From Haemaphysalis longicornis (Eukaryota; Arthropoda; Arachnida; Ixodida; Ixodidae): a stretch of DNA of 64,000 bases. Made by a program: the position numbers and the translations under genes. The notes beneath the pieces are model-generated. The model saw only the letters and a program-made list of their open reading frames with translations. It did no database searches and was not told the origin of the DNA. This document shows positions 46,030 to 58,307 of this stretch, piece after piece; within the stretch, counting starts at the first letter, position 1, and the number at the start of each line of letters is the position of its first letter. The stretch spans positions 47,013,347 to 47,077,346 of the forward strand of contig CM023457.1 of NCBI GenBank assembly GCA_013339765.2, written 5' to 3'.

Positions 46030-49000
46030 TGCTCCTGCGTTGTTCGAGTGGGTGGCGGATTGTACCGCGATTCAATTCTCCTGTACTTCCTTCAGTAACG
46101 TCCGTGCTGCAGACTTGTTCTCGGAGCAGTCAACATTCCTGTCTGGAACACCATTTAGTTTCCGCAGGCATAACTAGCTACCCCTGAGTAGGCCATTCGC
46201 GACTGTAAGTAACCGGCGTGGCAGCGCTCTTGGTCTGAAGGGAACACTAACGGCCGGAGTGGCCGACAATCTGTACACATCGGCTACCGAAACGTTCTGA
46301 CGTATTCCGGAACAATTTTTGGCGTAAAGTAAGCCTTGGAAGCCTATTGGCTCGTCTAATAGACCGGGTGCATACGCGCAGTTTGTGAGAGCTGGGACAG
46401 CGCGTGGGAGTGAGTGAGCGATTCAACACATCGAAGAACGCACGTGTAAGCCAGTGAATCGCGATAAAGGAAGGAACTGAAATGGGCTTCACGCCCCTAT
46501 GGTGCGCCGAACGCGACTGCGCGAAGCTGTTTTCTTTCTCACTGCGCGCATTTTAAAGCTGTTTGCAGTTTTAGGTTATCGGTAAAAGAATTCAGTTTTC
46601 GCACAATCGGTGATTTCAGCTTTAAAGGAGTCATTAATACTCGAGGGATCGGCGCAGGAAACGGGACGTTGATTGAGGGGAAGCAAACACAGCGCTGACT
46701 AACAATGTTTGTTATTGAGCGCTGTGTTTTGTACCATCTCAATCTACGCCCTGTTTTAAACACTGTTTCGTCACAGTTCTAATAATGCACCAACCAGCCT
46801 ATTTACTTCCCGTTCTGATGTAACGAGGCGTTCACTCGAGTAATAATTCAGCAAACGCTTCATCTCAGCGGAGTTCCCTTTAGGGCATAGTAAACAAAAA
46901 CATTGAATGTTTGGTCAGGCTCAGTTTCCTTCTTTTCTAATTTAAACGTCGAGCGGAAATAAATAAGTTTGAAATCCTCGCGGTCTTTCTGGCCTAATCA
47001 GTCACGTTGCACATCGTAATGGCCATTGGCTGCTTCGTTGAATGCTAGGCAGAGCTTGCTATATCCATAATATTGATGGGTATGAATTGCAACTTGTTTG
47101 TACAGCATGCCTTTCAGTGCTTTTTCCCTCTTTACTTTAAGCCAGGGCCCTTTCAGTGCGTATAATGGCGAGTACCATCCCGTAGAGCGGAACCCAAGAT
47201 GGTATTCTGGGTATTTTAGCCCTCCTCTTTTGAGCAGTGGGAGAGCTTGCTGAGCAGCGGCCGGCTTGAAGACTCGGCAGTTCCGGATCTCTCGGGACAA
47301 GACGGCTGCGAAGGCACGTGGCTTACCGGACTAGTATGACCACCCACAGCTTATTCTCGTCCTTCTCTCTATCCATGTCCTTTAATAAACGTTTTAATCA
47401 CCACCACCACTCGAACGACAACCGCTTCAGGCACTCGTTAACAGCTAAGTACATTTATTGTTTGTCTCGGAAACGGCCAATCAAGGCAATTACAGTAAAC
47501 ACCTTACTTAACATGCAATATATTTACCGGAACTATCGTTTTATTCGGTATTGCCCGCAACTAGAGCGCACGTTCCATGTCTTAAGCAGCACCCTCTGAT
47601 ATTAAATTATGATTATAACAAACGTTTTATACGTCTTGCTACCTCGAGGGTTTAGGGAAGTATTTAATTATTTTCTGAACGGCCTCCATCTGAGGCTACT
47701 AAATTAGAGCAGTGTGCCTATAACCGAAGGGATATAGGAGCGCAACCTTGGGTCTGTATCAATACCTATGCGGCGACTGAGCCTGCAGGATGAATTTGTA
47801 TACATGATTAAAAGCTTGTCTTAAATGTAAACTGTCGTAATACGTTTTCTTTATTACTGTTTATCTTTTTGAATAATATGCTGTGGGGTCTAGACTTCAC
47901 ACTTGCTGGCTAGAACTCAGGCTATCCACTAAGATTCATATATACAGACGCTTGCCTCGAATTCGTATGGGATGTCACGAGCATGAACCGCAATACACTG
48001 TGAAAGTGTAATAGTTATGTTTTAAGATCGCGTTAATTAAGGATGCTTAATATATGCGTACCCACGGGATAAACTTTCATTTTGATATCAGGCTCAAAGG
48101 CCTGCTTCGGGGCAAAAATTGGAACTGCGCGAAACAAAAAAAGACCAAGAAAACACAACAACGACGCGCATAGAGGACAGACTGTCTACTATCTCGTTCA
48201 AGCACCAAGCCAGACAATACTACACTAGTGCAACTCGCCCCACTTCTGAGATATAAGACCAGAGGCAGCAGCCTACAGTATGCGCCTACAGGAGCATAGA
48301 GTTTCTTAGTAAGTGTACTAGAGACGAAACTGCGCCTTGTAAGCCATGTCGTCGTGGAGGATCATGGCAAGACCCCTCTTTTTGGCTTGGGCTGGCATGA
48401 CAATTTGATTCTGAAGCGGTTTTTGGGGTTTGATTTCTTCACTAGGGATTATCAAGTTTACGAGCTGCAAGGAAGCCGAAATCCTCCCTGTTCTGTGGTA
48501 GCCGTGTTCGGCGAAACCGCAGGCAGTGCGTGATCGCACCTGACGTTGTTCATGCCGCAGTCGAAGGACGCATGACTGGGCGGGTAATATGCCGCCGCGA
48601 AATTTGTAGCCGACGAAAAGAAGAAACAAAACTTCGACGAAGACAAGATGCGACCACGGGGATATGGCAGATACGGGCGCTTGCATGCGTCCTATCTTGT
48701 CATCGTACACGACTGTTTAACGCCACGTTTTCATTTTCTTGTTAAAAGAGTTGGCGGTCGGTGCACCGGTTCACCACGGAGGCAACGTTTTAATAGGCAC
48801 TCTCAAAAACGTTTCAAAACTCTTCAAGCAACTTATTATTTGCAATAATGGTAAAATTAATAAAATCAGAGTCTCTAATGAGTTTCCCCCCAAAATATTA
48901 ACCTTGTTCGTAACTACAACCTTGGCCTGCGGAATAGCTGGCACAACCGTTCCGGCACAAAATACGCTTTACTTCCTTTTTCCTTAGTTTTAAAACAGCC

Positions 49001-49548
49001 TGTTTTTATTTTCCACTTACGTAATTGCACACTATTCTTCGCCTTTTTAGTCGCACTTTGTTCAAAGTTGCGGTCACTAAAACGTTTCAGTCCAAGCCAA
49101 TAATGAAACTAAGGCGAGCGCGATGTATAATGGCGGTCCATGACGACACAGGCGGCCTTGATGTGAGCCGCATAGACGCTAGCGCCAGATTCCTCTCTAG
49201 TGGATATGTAAGAAACTCTATGTACAGGACCTCGTTTTCCTTTTTTCCCTTGCCCTTGTTTTATTTGAATGCCTCTCAATATTCAAGCAGCCTCCCGGTG
49301 GCAAATCGAAGTGAATAAAGATGTGAAAACACAAAACTTATCACCCAGTTGGCACATTCTGAGTTTCTGCATGGCATTCGTCCGCGACAGCTCTTATCTT
49401 AGACAGCGAACAACGCATGCGCGTTATCTCCCTCTTAGCGCAAATGCTGCTTTTGCAATCCCGCTCTTGAACAGCTTGGAATGCCCTGACGTGTAAGGGA
49501 GCAACCCTTTTATTGCGAGCAAGGAATGTAAGGCCCTCGCAGGGAATC
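46030..49548. other. Region upstream of NOX5, no confirmed gene
   Basis: The NOX5 promoter and any 5' UTR exon should lie to the right of 46,004, but no clear TATA or initiator could be chosen. A minus-strand element-like segment (about 47,000-47,400) ends with ATAAACGTTTTAATCACCAC on the plus strand. Nothing else is supported apart from the possible exon noted at 48,318. Confidence 0.4.
48318..48467 (-). other. Possible terminal exon of unknown gene
   Basis: After a TTCCTTGCAG acceptor-like site the minus strand reads LVNLIIPSEEIKPQKPLQNQ, then IVMPAQAKKRGLAMILHDDMAYKAQFRL then TAG. The composition is protein-like and stop-free, but I recognise no family and found neither a partner exon nor a nearby polyadenylation signal. 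Confidence 0.18.
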
Positions 49549-49822
49549 ATTGATTGATTGATTGATTGGATTGATTGATTTATTTTTTTTATTTTAGGGT
49601 TTAACGCACCGACGCAACGCAGGTGATGAGGTGCGCCGTAGTGGAGGGCTCCGGATTAATTTTGACCACCTGGGTATCTTTAACGTGCGTCGAAATCTCG
49701 CACACACGGGCGTTTTTGCTTTCCGCCCCCATCAGAAAAGCGGCCGCCGCGGCCGGGAATCGAACCCGCGACCTCGTGCTCAGCAGCGCAACGCCTTAGC
49801 CACTGAGCCACCGCGGCGGGTT
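49549..49822 (-). mobile_element. Ruka-type SINE, copy 6, with target-site duplication
   Basis: Full-length copy in minus orientation with an expanded ATTG/T-rich tail (49,549-49,600). Flanks TCGCAGGGAATC (49,537-49,548) and TCGCAGGAAATC (49,823-49,834) match at 11 of 12 bases. Confidence 0.95.
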
Positions 49823-50689
49823 TCGCAGGAAATCGTCTTGCGGTTGCAGCTTCATGTCCAAAACAAGCGCAGGCACCACATCTCGGGTGTATGCTGAGTA
49901 AAAAAAAAAAAACTCGGGTAACCTGGAAATCAATATGGAAAAGGTATCACTCACATCTTAAAGGACGTCCTGTGTGCGTTGCTTGAAGACGACGAGAAAG
50001 TCATCCTCGGAGTGCGGAGATCATGATTACCATTGCAACTTCGATGGAGGCTTGAAGACGTCTGTGGACGCTGGGGTCTCTGATCCCCGTCTTCCCAAGC
50101 CTCGTCTAGCGAAAACATTGAGTACGTCAACTCATTACAAACTTCATGACACATTCCACTCTTTAAAGGCAGATGAGCAGCAAAGCTCTTTCGCAGACGA
50201 CATAGATGTGACACAGAAGTTCGAACACACGTAGGAGCTCCTTTATTGTGACCTAACCAATCATGAAAAGTAAGTGAAATTAGGAGTAATGATACAATAT
50301 TCTTTGCGGCGAATTGCCAAATAATTGTATTTCGTTTGCAGAAAAGGGTCGGATCCGTTTTCTGTAACCTTACTACTCCCGTAGAAGCCCATGTACTGCC
50401 AGCAGATGCGAATTCTGTAACATTGACAACTGCCGTGAGAACTAACCAATTCAAACAACTAAATGAAACTGATTATTCAAGGAGTCGCCTTAGGGGCCAA
50501 TTTTCATTTTCATATAATTTTCATATAATTGTTTCCGGGAACGTTTCGGTAATACAAGAGTTACAACCGTTTTATGCACAGCATTCGATAAGAGGCTGGC
50601 TTTGCCGCAAGACGCTTTTGTGGTTGCGCAGAAACATATGCACGGGACCCTAAACATCAACAGCTTCGCTTTAAAAACCTGATTTGGGT

Positions 50690-51460
50690 CGCTAGTCACC
50701 ACATACCGTTGTGAGGCGGATCAGATGCAGGGCTGGACCACGCGCGTTAAAATGAAAGATTAACTCTCCGTTAGAGCTGGATGATGCGACTCTCGTGCTG
50801 ACTAGAAAGGAAAACCTGCGGCGCCGCACACGTGCTCTCATTCCACCATGTGCTGTCACCCTCCCCGAGGGTCTTACCCGTGCCGAGGAGGTTGCGCTTA
50901 AGAGAACCCCGCCGTGACCCACGCCTCAGTCCCGAGATTGTTTTACAGACCCCGGTTGCCCAGTTTGCCACCGCAGTGACGCAATAGCCGACATACACCA
51001 CTTGCTGTGGTCTTGCCTCGCCTTGCGTGCGACGAGACTGCGACATCTTGCGGTGACCCCCCCTCGCGTAGACGACGAATACGCATGGAACGTATGGATA
51101 CATGGGCCCCACCATCGTTCCCTCCTAGACTTCGTCCGCGAAGCGAACATTTGCGTGTTAATCTAATCACCTTGCCTCATCATCAACTCATACCACTTAT
51201 CTATGCCCTTTTGCAAAATGAACGCTCTTAAAAAAACTGCTTGCATGGTGTACGATCATGGGAGGTAAGGCAACAGAGGAAACAGTGCTGGACAGACAGT
51301 GCCAACGGACCCCGCACGCGAAAGCGGGGTGAAATTTGCGCACACGAAACTGTGGCGCTGTCGCGGCGCGAGAGTATCGTCTATCACGCTCCGGCACCGC
51401 TCTAGCGTATGCCGTTCCCACTGTAAACGCACCCTCAGTACACATGTAGTGGCTGCGTCA
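50690..51460 (+). repeat. Dispersed repeat split by a LINE end, copy 1
   Basis: The parts 50,690-50,765 (ACCACATACCGTTGTGAGGCG, AGGGCTGGACC) and 51,241-51,460 (TGCATGGTGTACG, GGTAAGGCAACA, CGTTCCCACTGTAAA) align in order with the continuous sequence 53,880-54,180. Between them lies a LINE 3' end. Confidence 0.7.
50766..51240 (+). mobile_element. LINE 3' end (ORF2 C-terminus) inserted in a dispersed repeat
   Basis: Reading across frame breaks gives LTRAEEVALKR, then a module CPVCHRSDAIADIHHLLWSC (C-x2-C...H-x4-C), then HGPHHRSLLDFVREANI and stop, the usual end of this LINE group's ORF2. It ends AAAAAAACT; AACT also stands at the left junction, a possible 4-base target duplication. Confidence 0.75.
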
Positions 51461-51736
51461 GCAAGAGTCGACATGGGCCGAGCTATGCGGTCCACCCTAG
51501 GCCTCACACCATTAAATCCGTCCTCGGGTCATCTGTCCCGAATCTTCCGTGGACTACGCGATCCAGCACTCGACTTTCCCCACGTTGCGAATTGTACAGG
51601 AAGAAGATCAGGCTCCTGGAACATACAGCACCAGTATCATCATCATTGTAGATTAGTCAGTCATCCCCATTGAAGACGTTCGATCGGTGGTCTCACGGCG
51701 CCGTTGTGCCGTGAAAGTTGTGCACGTAGCGGAGGA

Positions 51737-52263
51737 CCTTAAAGGGCCTGTGAGACAATGTACAACTTTCTTTAACATGAAATAATTAGCCTTTAACCAA
51801 TCGCGAAAGTCTATTCCAGCTCTAAAAGTGGTTTACACTTTATTCAAAAATAGCAAGCAATTTTGAATAACCTTCAAATTCCGCGCCAAACAGCGTCGGC
51901 AGTGACGCAAAAGCGGCTGCAGTGACGCAATAAAATAACCCCGAAAAACCTAGCTATGAGTGGGCTAACTGCACATTATCATTGCACTGGCACGATAAAA
52001 AGGAAATAGAGGGCCCCCTACAATCGCCCAGGGGCGTTATTTGGCGGATGCTTCCGTCGGCTGCCTAAAACTGCACAAACAAGATTCTGCGCCGTCATAA
52101 AGACCTCTCCAGAAAGTCGCTATAGAGCAGCCAACACTTCTATTTTTAAACAGCTCGATTCTTTGCGTAAATCGGTGATAAAATTGCTGTAATAGTTATC
52201 GGGACGAAAGAAATCGTTTTGGTGAACCAACCTGTATTTTGTTTTCATGTCCCCTTTAATCAC
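51737..52263. mobile_element. TTAA-flanked MITE-like element
   Basis: The left end reads TTAA then AGGGCCTGTGAGACAA. The right end, read inward on the minus strand, reads TTAA then AGGGGACATGAAAACAA. The short terminal inverted repeats and TTAA flanks resemble those of the element at 13,958-15,127. No coding capacity in ~520 bp. Confidence 0.5.
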
Positions 52264-52438
52264 CATTTCGTTTTCGAGGCTGGCGAGGAGGAGGTCACCA
52301 ATCCCCCCCATGCGTCTCCAAGCCTCAGCTAGCGAAAAACTGGATTATAAAATTCCTCATAAAACAATTCAGCGCCTTAACACCCTGTGATGAAGGATGA
52401 CCAGCGAGTCTAAGCGCAGTTCAAGTATTGCACGAAAC

Positions 52439-52677
52439 ACCCGCCGCGGTGGCTCAGTGGCTAAGGCGTTGCGCTGCTGAGCACGAGGTCGCGGGTTCGA
52501 TTCCCGGCCGCGGCGGCCGCTTTTCTGATGGAGGCGAAAAGCAAAAACGCCCGTGTGAACGAGATTTCGGCGCACGATAAAGATCCCGGGTGGTCAAAAT
52601 TAATCCGGAGCCCTCCACTACGGCGCGCCTCATCGCCTGCGTTGCGTCGGCGCGTTAAACCCCACAATCAACCAATC
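52439..52677 (+). mobile_element. Ruka-type SINE, copy 7, intact with perfect 12-bp target duplication
   Basis: Full-length, with consensus-like A box (TGGCTCAGTGGCTAAGG) and B box (GGTTCGATTCCC), ending CGCGTTAAACCCCACAATC. Flanked by ATTGCACGAAAC on both sides (52,427-52,438 and 52,678-52,689), identical over 12 bases. It is the best-preserved copy here. Confidence 0.97.
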
Positions 52678-53189
52678 ATTGCACGAAACAAAGCACGTTT
52701 GTTAGGAATTCGCGATTGTGCACACTTTCTGGTTTATTTCCTGAATGCTACTTAGAAGGACAATAGCTTTCTAGCGACGAACATCGAGCTGTTCGCTTCC
52801 CTCCCGTAGAAGCACATGTATAGAAAGCAAGACAGGAATTCACAATATTTACATCTTCAATGTGAACTGCGTAATTAGGAAAAATAAACCGAACTCGATG
52901 TACTGTTACCGTAATCTTACTGCTAATTGTCGTATTTTGGGGGGGTGGGGGGTAGTTTCGGTAAGACAAGAGTTGCTGCCGTTTCCTGTAAGCACACTCG
53001 CTCCGCAGATGACCATTCATGTATTGACAGCAAGCGGGAATTCTTTAACGTTTGCAACGTTACTGTGGACTATCTAATCGTGACAAGTAAATTAAACTTG
53101 GCGCAGTGATCGGGTCGCCCTAGCGGCCGATTCCGGTATGATGCTTTTCAAGATACCTACATTGAGAACTACACAGAATGTTGGTTTTG

Positions 53190-53880
53190 CCACGAGATTA
53201 GATACTCTTTGTCAATGTGACTGTGCGCTTGCGCAAAAAATGTCATGCCCCTCTGCTTCCTTACCAGGACATTCATACCACCCCAGTGGGTGTACTAGGC
53301 TCGCTCAAGACGTTAGCACACTCGGAGGAGGTAATAGATGATCAGATATATATGCTGACACGTCACTCACCACTAATGTATTACACAAACAGACCCACGG
53401 AGCCAGTTCGCATATTCAACGCTGCTTTTACTGTGACGATACACGCATCCCTAATCTATATCATTTGATACGGCACTGGCCACATTTCACGACTGGTCTC
53501 AAGCCACTATTGGAACTAGGTTCCCCACCTGCAGATGAAAAAGCACATTTGCAACGTGTTCGGCAGAACCCTCAGCGCTAGAGGAAAATAATTGACTACT
53601 CACTAACCAGTTGTTTCTACAAGCTGGTGGGATAACCTGGACGTGACTCCTGTCATAAACGTTCTTGAGCACCTGTCTCCTCCCGAAATCTACACGCTAT
53701 GTCCTCACGGAACCATGAACTTCAAAATGCTCTATACCAATTCAAGTGATTGAACCTTGAACCGTGATATCTCATCGATTATTCCCTCCCGCTGTGTCCC
53801 TCTCCTTCCCACCAGGGCATTCATGCCCCCTCAGACAATAAAGCTATTGCTTTCTTTCATAAAACTTGACGTGGGACGCT
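53190..53880 (+). mobile_element. LINE 3' end (ORF2 C-terminus remnant)
   Basis: Across broken frames a CFYCDDTRIPNLYHLI module (about 53,415-53,465) matches the terminal Cys/His module of LINE ORF2. The 3' UTR carries CAGACAATAAAGCTATTGC at about 53,835-53,855. Confidence 0.6.
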
Positions 53881-54180
53881 AAACGCCACATACCCTTGTG
53901 AGGCGAATCCGATCCAGGGCTGGACCGAGAAAGGCACGGGAGAAAATGACCGATCAACTACATGCATTGTGTACGCGTCAAGCAGGTAAGGCAACACACG
54001 AAACATTGCGGAGGGAAAATACCGGAGGGCCTTTGGCTCGGGAAGGAGGGTAAAGACACGTGCAAGAAACAGTGGCGACGTTGGGGTGGGGGCCCTTAAG
54101 AGTATCGCCTATCACTCTCCACCAGCTTGCTAGCACACGCCGTTCCCACTGTAAAGGCTCATACCTTACTTCAGCACTCC
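53880..54180 (+). repeat. Dispersed repeat, copy 2 (uninterrupted)
   Basis: Aligns with both halves of the split copy at 50,690-51,460: CCACATACCCTTGTGAGGCG, AGGGCTGGACC, GGTAAGGCAACACA, AGTATCGCCTATCACTC and CCGTTCCCACTGTAAA in the same order and orientation. Confidence 0.7.
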
Positions 54181-54268
54181 CTTTCCGGACCGCAAAAAAT
54201 ATCCGTCAAGCCATCCGGCAAGGCATCCGGCGTGAGAATCTGCTTCCGTCAACAAGTTAACGAACTAA

Positions 54269-54416
54269 ACACATGTGCGGTGAAAGACACGTTTCTGCAC
54301 GCGTTTTCACCTCCAAAAAACAGGTCCGGGAGCAGTCAGGGACATTCGTGAAGGCGACAGGAACGGTTTGGAGGAGGGGAAAACGCTTGCTGAAACGCGT
54401 CAATCTCCGCACATGT
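54269..54416. repeat. Inverted repeat with ~46-bp arms
   Basis: The left arm, ACACATGTGCGGTGAAAGAC through GCGTTTTCACCTCC (54,269-54,315), pairs with the right arm (54,370-54,416) at roughly four of five bases, around a ~55-base loop. It makes the overlapping 172-codon frame look like a coding region. Confidence 0.6.
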
Positions 54417-55316
54417 ACTTTTACCGGTCCGGCAAGCAATCCGGCAGCCATTCGCTGGTGCCTTGATTGGCCCCTACGTAATTCCCACTGGCCAATCAGG
54501 GCTATCAGGAAATTGAACACGGCATTTGCCGTAGGCCGAAGCGAACTGAAAGGAATCGAAACCGCGAAACACAGATTCGACGGCTTGCATTACGTACCGA
54601 TATTTTGTGGTGTGTGTGTGTGTGCGTGTGTGTGGCTGTTCGAATGGAGGTATGAATCCACGAAGCGTTTATTTGAACCGATTGAGTATACTTGCACGGG
54701 GCTTAGTTTTGGGTCCACAGCTCTCTGCGATATCAAGCCAGCACGCATACCCCGAGTTTTGTTTTCATTACGACGGACCTGTCATTCTTAAGTGTGTGCG
54801 TGGCTGTGTTCGAATCAATTGAAATCGTCGTTTGAGCGCGCCAGCTTCAAGGATGAATAAAGAGAGTAGCAAACCCGGCAGCGGACAGTTCTCTCTGCGT
54901 ACGTGTGAGTTCCCAGTGCCGCTACAACTGCGGCTAGTGTCTCTCGCCGATGCCTTGCACGGGCGATTTTGTGCAGCACCCATTTTGAAAAGTGCCACCA
55001 TAATAAATAATGAAGCAAGCAAGAAATCATCACTTTGAAGGTAGAATCTGAAGTGGGAACGGTCGCTGTGCAATTCTCCGACCGCCACAAAAAATGAAGG
55101 AAGCTCACACTACTGAAGTAAGCCTTGAAGGTAGCGAAACTGTACGCAACTTTCACGGCCATAACGAAAGTCCACGATTGGCAGCCGATTTTCTTCTTCT
55201 TCGCTGCCGCAACGAGCTTTACTCCATCATTGTTGCTATAAGTGAACTTCCTTCATTTTTTTTTTTTTGGAACTGACAATCATTGGATACCCCTTTGGAA
55301 TACGCTATGACGTGTC

Positions 55317-55418
55317 TTTCTCGTCCCGAGCAAGTTTCGCCACGATGACGGCGAACGCTCGAGTCTTTCTCGCTTCGAGCAAGCGTTGCCACAATTACGG
55401 CGAACGCTTGAGTTCTTT
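55317..55418 (+). repeat. 49-bp tandem dimer
   Basis: Two adjacent units share TCTTTCTCG, GAGCAAG, GCCAC and ACGGCGAACGCT in order, with about a quarter of positions changed. Confidence 0.6.
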
Positions 55419-55499
55419 TTATTGTTTTTTTAACTGCGGGGTCGTCGCCGCAATCTTGGCCAATCTCCCTAAGTGGCTATGCTTGGCTTGACGAACGTG

Positions 55500-57415
55500 C
55501 GCAGGGGACGCTGGGCGGTCCTCGCTACGCACGCACACGTGAGAGGTAGGCATTTTTTTTGTTTTGTTAACTGTCGGGTGGTCACGCCGGAGTCCGCCCT
55601 CACGTTTGCGCGCTCGGGAATTTCTTGGTATTTTTAACTGCGGTCATGAAAAATTAACATTTGCTAAACAGCTTCGCTGTTAATAACAACTATTTTCCAC
55701 GTACGCGCGGTTGATTACAGCGAGATAGACACCCACGAAGATTGCGCATGGGTAGCACGTAGCATTTATTTGCTCCGTTAGCCCAACGTGTGCACTTCTG
55801 ACGTGTTAGGACCACAGTGCGTACATACATTTGAAGGCAGTAGTCTTGCGCCGAAGTTTGTTTTAACGGCGTTCTTGTTTAGGGGCTCGCAATATCCGTT
55901 GATCCTCACCACGCCAGGCGAAGGTATCCCGCTGGTTCGACAGATGGCGCCACCACCTCGGTGACCATCCAGTGCGTTATCCCGGCTCGTGCGCCGGCGC
56001 ACGGGGTACACGTCCACCCCCCCTATCTATGCGCGATAATATACCAGACTAGTGTAGGTGATGATGATGCTGATGGTGCTTAGCCGCTTCCCGTTTGTGA
56101 CGGGGTGGTGTTGCGTTGTGAGCGACCCCTGGCGAAGCTAGCTTTGCTGTTTCAGCGGATTTCACAGGCGTTGAACTGGTTTTAATTTTTTTGTCACAGC
56201 GGTGCTTGCGTTTTGCGTGCTGGAGCTGGTGGCGTGATCCTACAGGCAGTGCTTTTCATGGGCAATGCCTTGTACCACCCTCGTGCAAATGCATACGCAC
56301 GCACACAACCTCTCTCTGGCAAACAACGTACCGTTGTGAATGTTTTTCGCAGACCTCGATGCGATAATTATTCCAGAAGAAAAAGGAACACAGGGATTAA
56401 ACCTGGCGTTTAGGAGCCGTTTCCGGCTGCAAATGCTGGTGACTTCTCTACTCGAAGGGCCGCATAATGTTTTCCCATCAAAACAGTTATATGCACACAG
56501 CATCTAAGCGCTGTTCTCCGCTCCTAAAATATTACGAGAGCAGCTGATTAGTATTTCCAATTTTTTTCATTTGTCTCGAGCGATAGACAAAATTCAAAGT
56601 GGCATAAAAGCATGCGTACAGACCTGCAAATGGGCATTTAATGCCGATTTTAAGACTAAGAAAATAAACATTCTTCCACGTGCTGCCAATGTATTTGTAA
56701 TTCTGGGAAACATTAGAACATAAAATTGCAATGTGGAAGAAAAGCTGTAAAACTTCTGATGCGGACTGTTGTCTTGAAAAGCAATTTCGTTCGTCCTCCT
56801 AGGTCCTTCGATTGCCTTTGGTTTCATGCGTGGGGAAAGAATTGTCTGTAAAGTTTATTCTAAATAGCCAACCGGGCCTACACCATATCTGTAATCCTGT
56901 CCTTAGTCGGTGCAACAATGCGTTCAGGAAAAATGTTCCTGCTTGGCACATAAAAAATGTCGTTGAGGAGATAACAGTGTGGATTGATGTAGGTTTGTTC
57001 TTTCGTGCGCGGTGCTGTGCAGTCTCCGTATCAGCAATACCTCCAGAGGAGGAGGAGGGGTGGGGGCTTGAGGTTGCCTCCTCCCTAAGACACCTGTTTT
57101 CCCGCCTTGCTTTTTCTTTTCATGCCCATCACCACCCATTAGGCTCCACCAATCCGTTTTACGCGTCGGCAAGGTTATGTTCCGTCCTCACTTGAGGCGC
57201 ATAGTTGGCTACGTTTCTCTTGCAAACATAGTAACGGCAAGTGACCAGTCGCACGTACACCCCGTGTGTCTCTGTGCGTAGTTTTCTTCACGAGAAGCGA
57301 AGATTTGTGCTTATTGAAAAGCGTTATCTAGTGCCGCAACTTTTCTTTTTTTTTCTCCTACGCCCTTACAACAAGCATGCATGGTGGTCGCAGGGTTTGC
57401 ATGGCAGCACTGAAA
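55500..57415. other. Intergenic stretch, nothing recognised
   Basis: Only short reading frames, no conserved motif. A GT-rich tract lies further left (54,606-54,632). Confidence 0.4.
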
Positions 57416-57419
57416 GAAA

Positions 57420-58057
57420 TTGAGTATTTGTGCAGTTTCCTCAGGCACACCGAAGCCTTTCTTCAACGCCTCATCCTGTACCTACGGATACACCGCTATA
57501 AGAAATAATAAAAAGCTCCTCCTCAAAAACCTCACCACATCTGGGTTCATCGCTGCTCTTTCTAAACCCCAATTAACCGCTGGGAACAAGTGCCGAACCA
57601 GTGCCAGCAATGCACCCGATGCCCTTCGTAAATGGTACGCGCCTGACACCATACCAGGATGCCCGCATTGCCATACCAAAGCTGACCTGCACCATCTCAT
57701 TTTAGTTCGCCCCAGATTAACCCGCTATGGAGATTTCTCGCCTTCCACCAACTATACCGGCATGCCCATAAATCCTTATTTCGAAGATACTCTAGATACT
57801 TCCACTCTTCCACTAACCGCACTGTTTGGACATCAAGCGGTGTTGCTAAAGCAGTTTAGAGTGACTGGTCTGCTCCCCACTTCCTATAATACCACCCACA
57901 GGGCTCCCCCTCCTTCCGGAAGACTCGCGACAAGGCCATGACCCTCTCAATTCTAGAGCCCAGTTGATTTTACTCAATCTTTCAACCGCTTCCCATAACA
58001 GGGCAAGAGCCCACCTTGCCCACGCTAGAGGCGTCTCTCTCTCTCTCTCTCTCTATC
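57420..58057 (+). mobile_element. LINE 3' end with (CT)n tail
   Basis: The frame 57,420-57,941 contains CPHCHTKADLHHLILVRPRL, a decayed form of the terminal Cys/His module (H-x4-C has lost its Cys). It is followed by a short CT array (58,033-58,055). Confidence 0.65.
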
Positions 58058-58307
58058 CCATCCTCTGCGCCTTCCCGTTCTCTGATGTGCAACTGTAGTG
58101 AGCCCTCCCACTACATTGATGCTACCCTGTATCCGCCCCTGTTTCGTTAATATTATAAATTTAGTGGAAGTCTTTTTCAGTACTGTATTACTCATCCATA
58201 TTACCATTGGTGTGAATTTAGGCTTGAAATCTGTCAGGTGGCGTGGAAGGGATAGACGTTTGTGTGCTCTGCTGGGCGCATGTTGAAATTGAAACCGAAG
58301 CAAAGTC

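Noticed and set aside
52439..52520. tRNA gene
   Set aside because: A and B boxes belong to the Ruka SINE head; the same sequence recurs eight times with SINE body and tail, and no acceptor stem can be closed.
54273..54791. 172-codon plus-strand gene
   Set aside because: It spans an inverted repeat and a GT array, has no domain, no plausible splice sites and no codon bias like the real exons.
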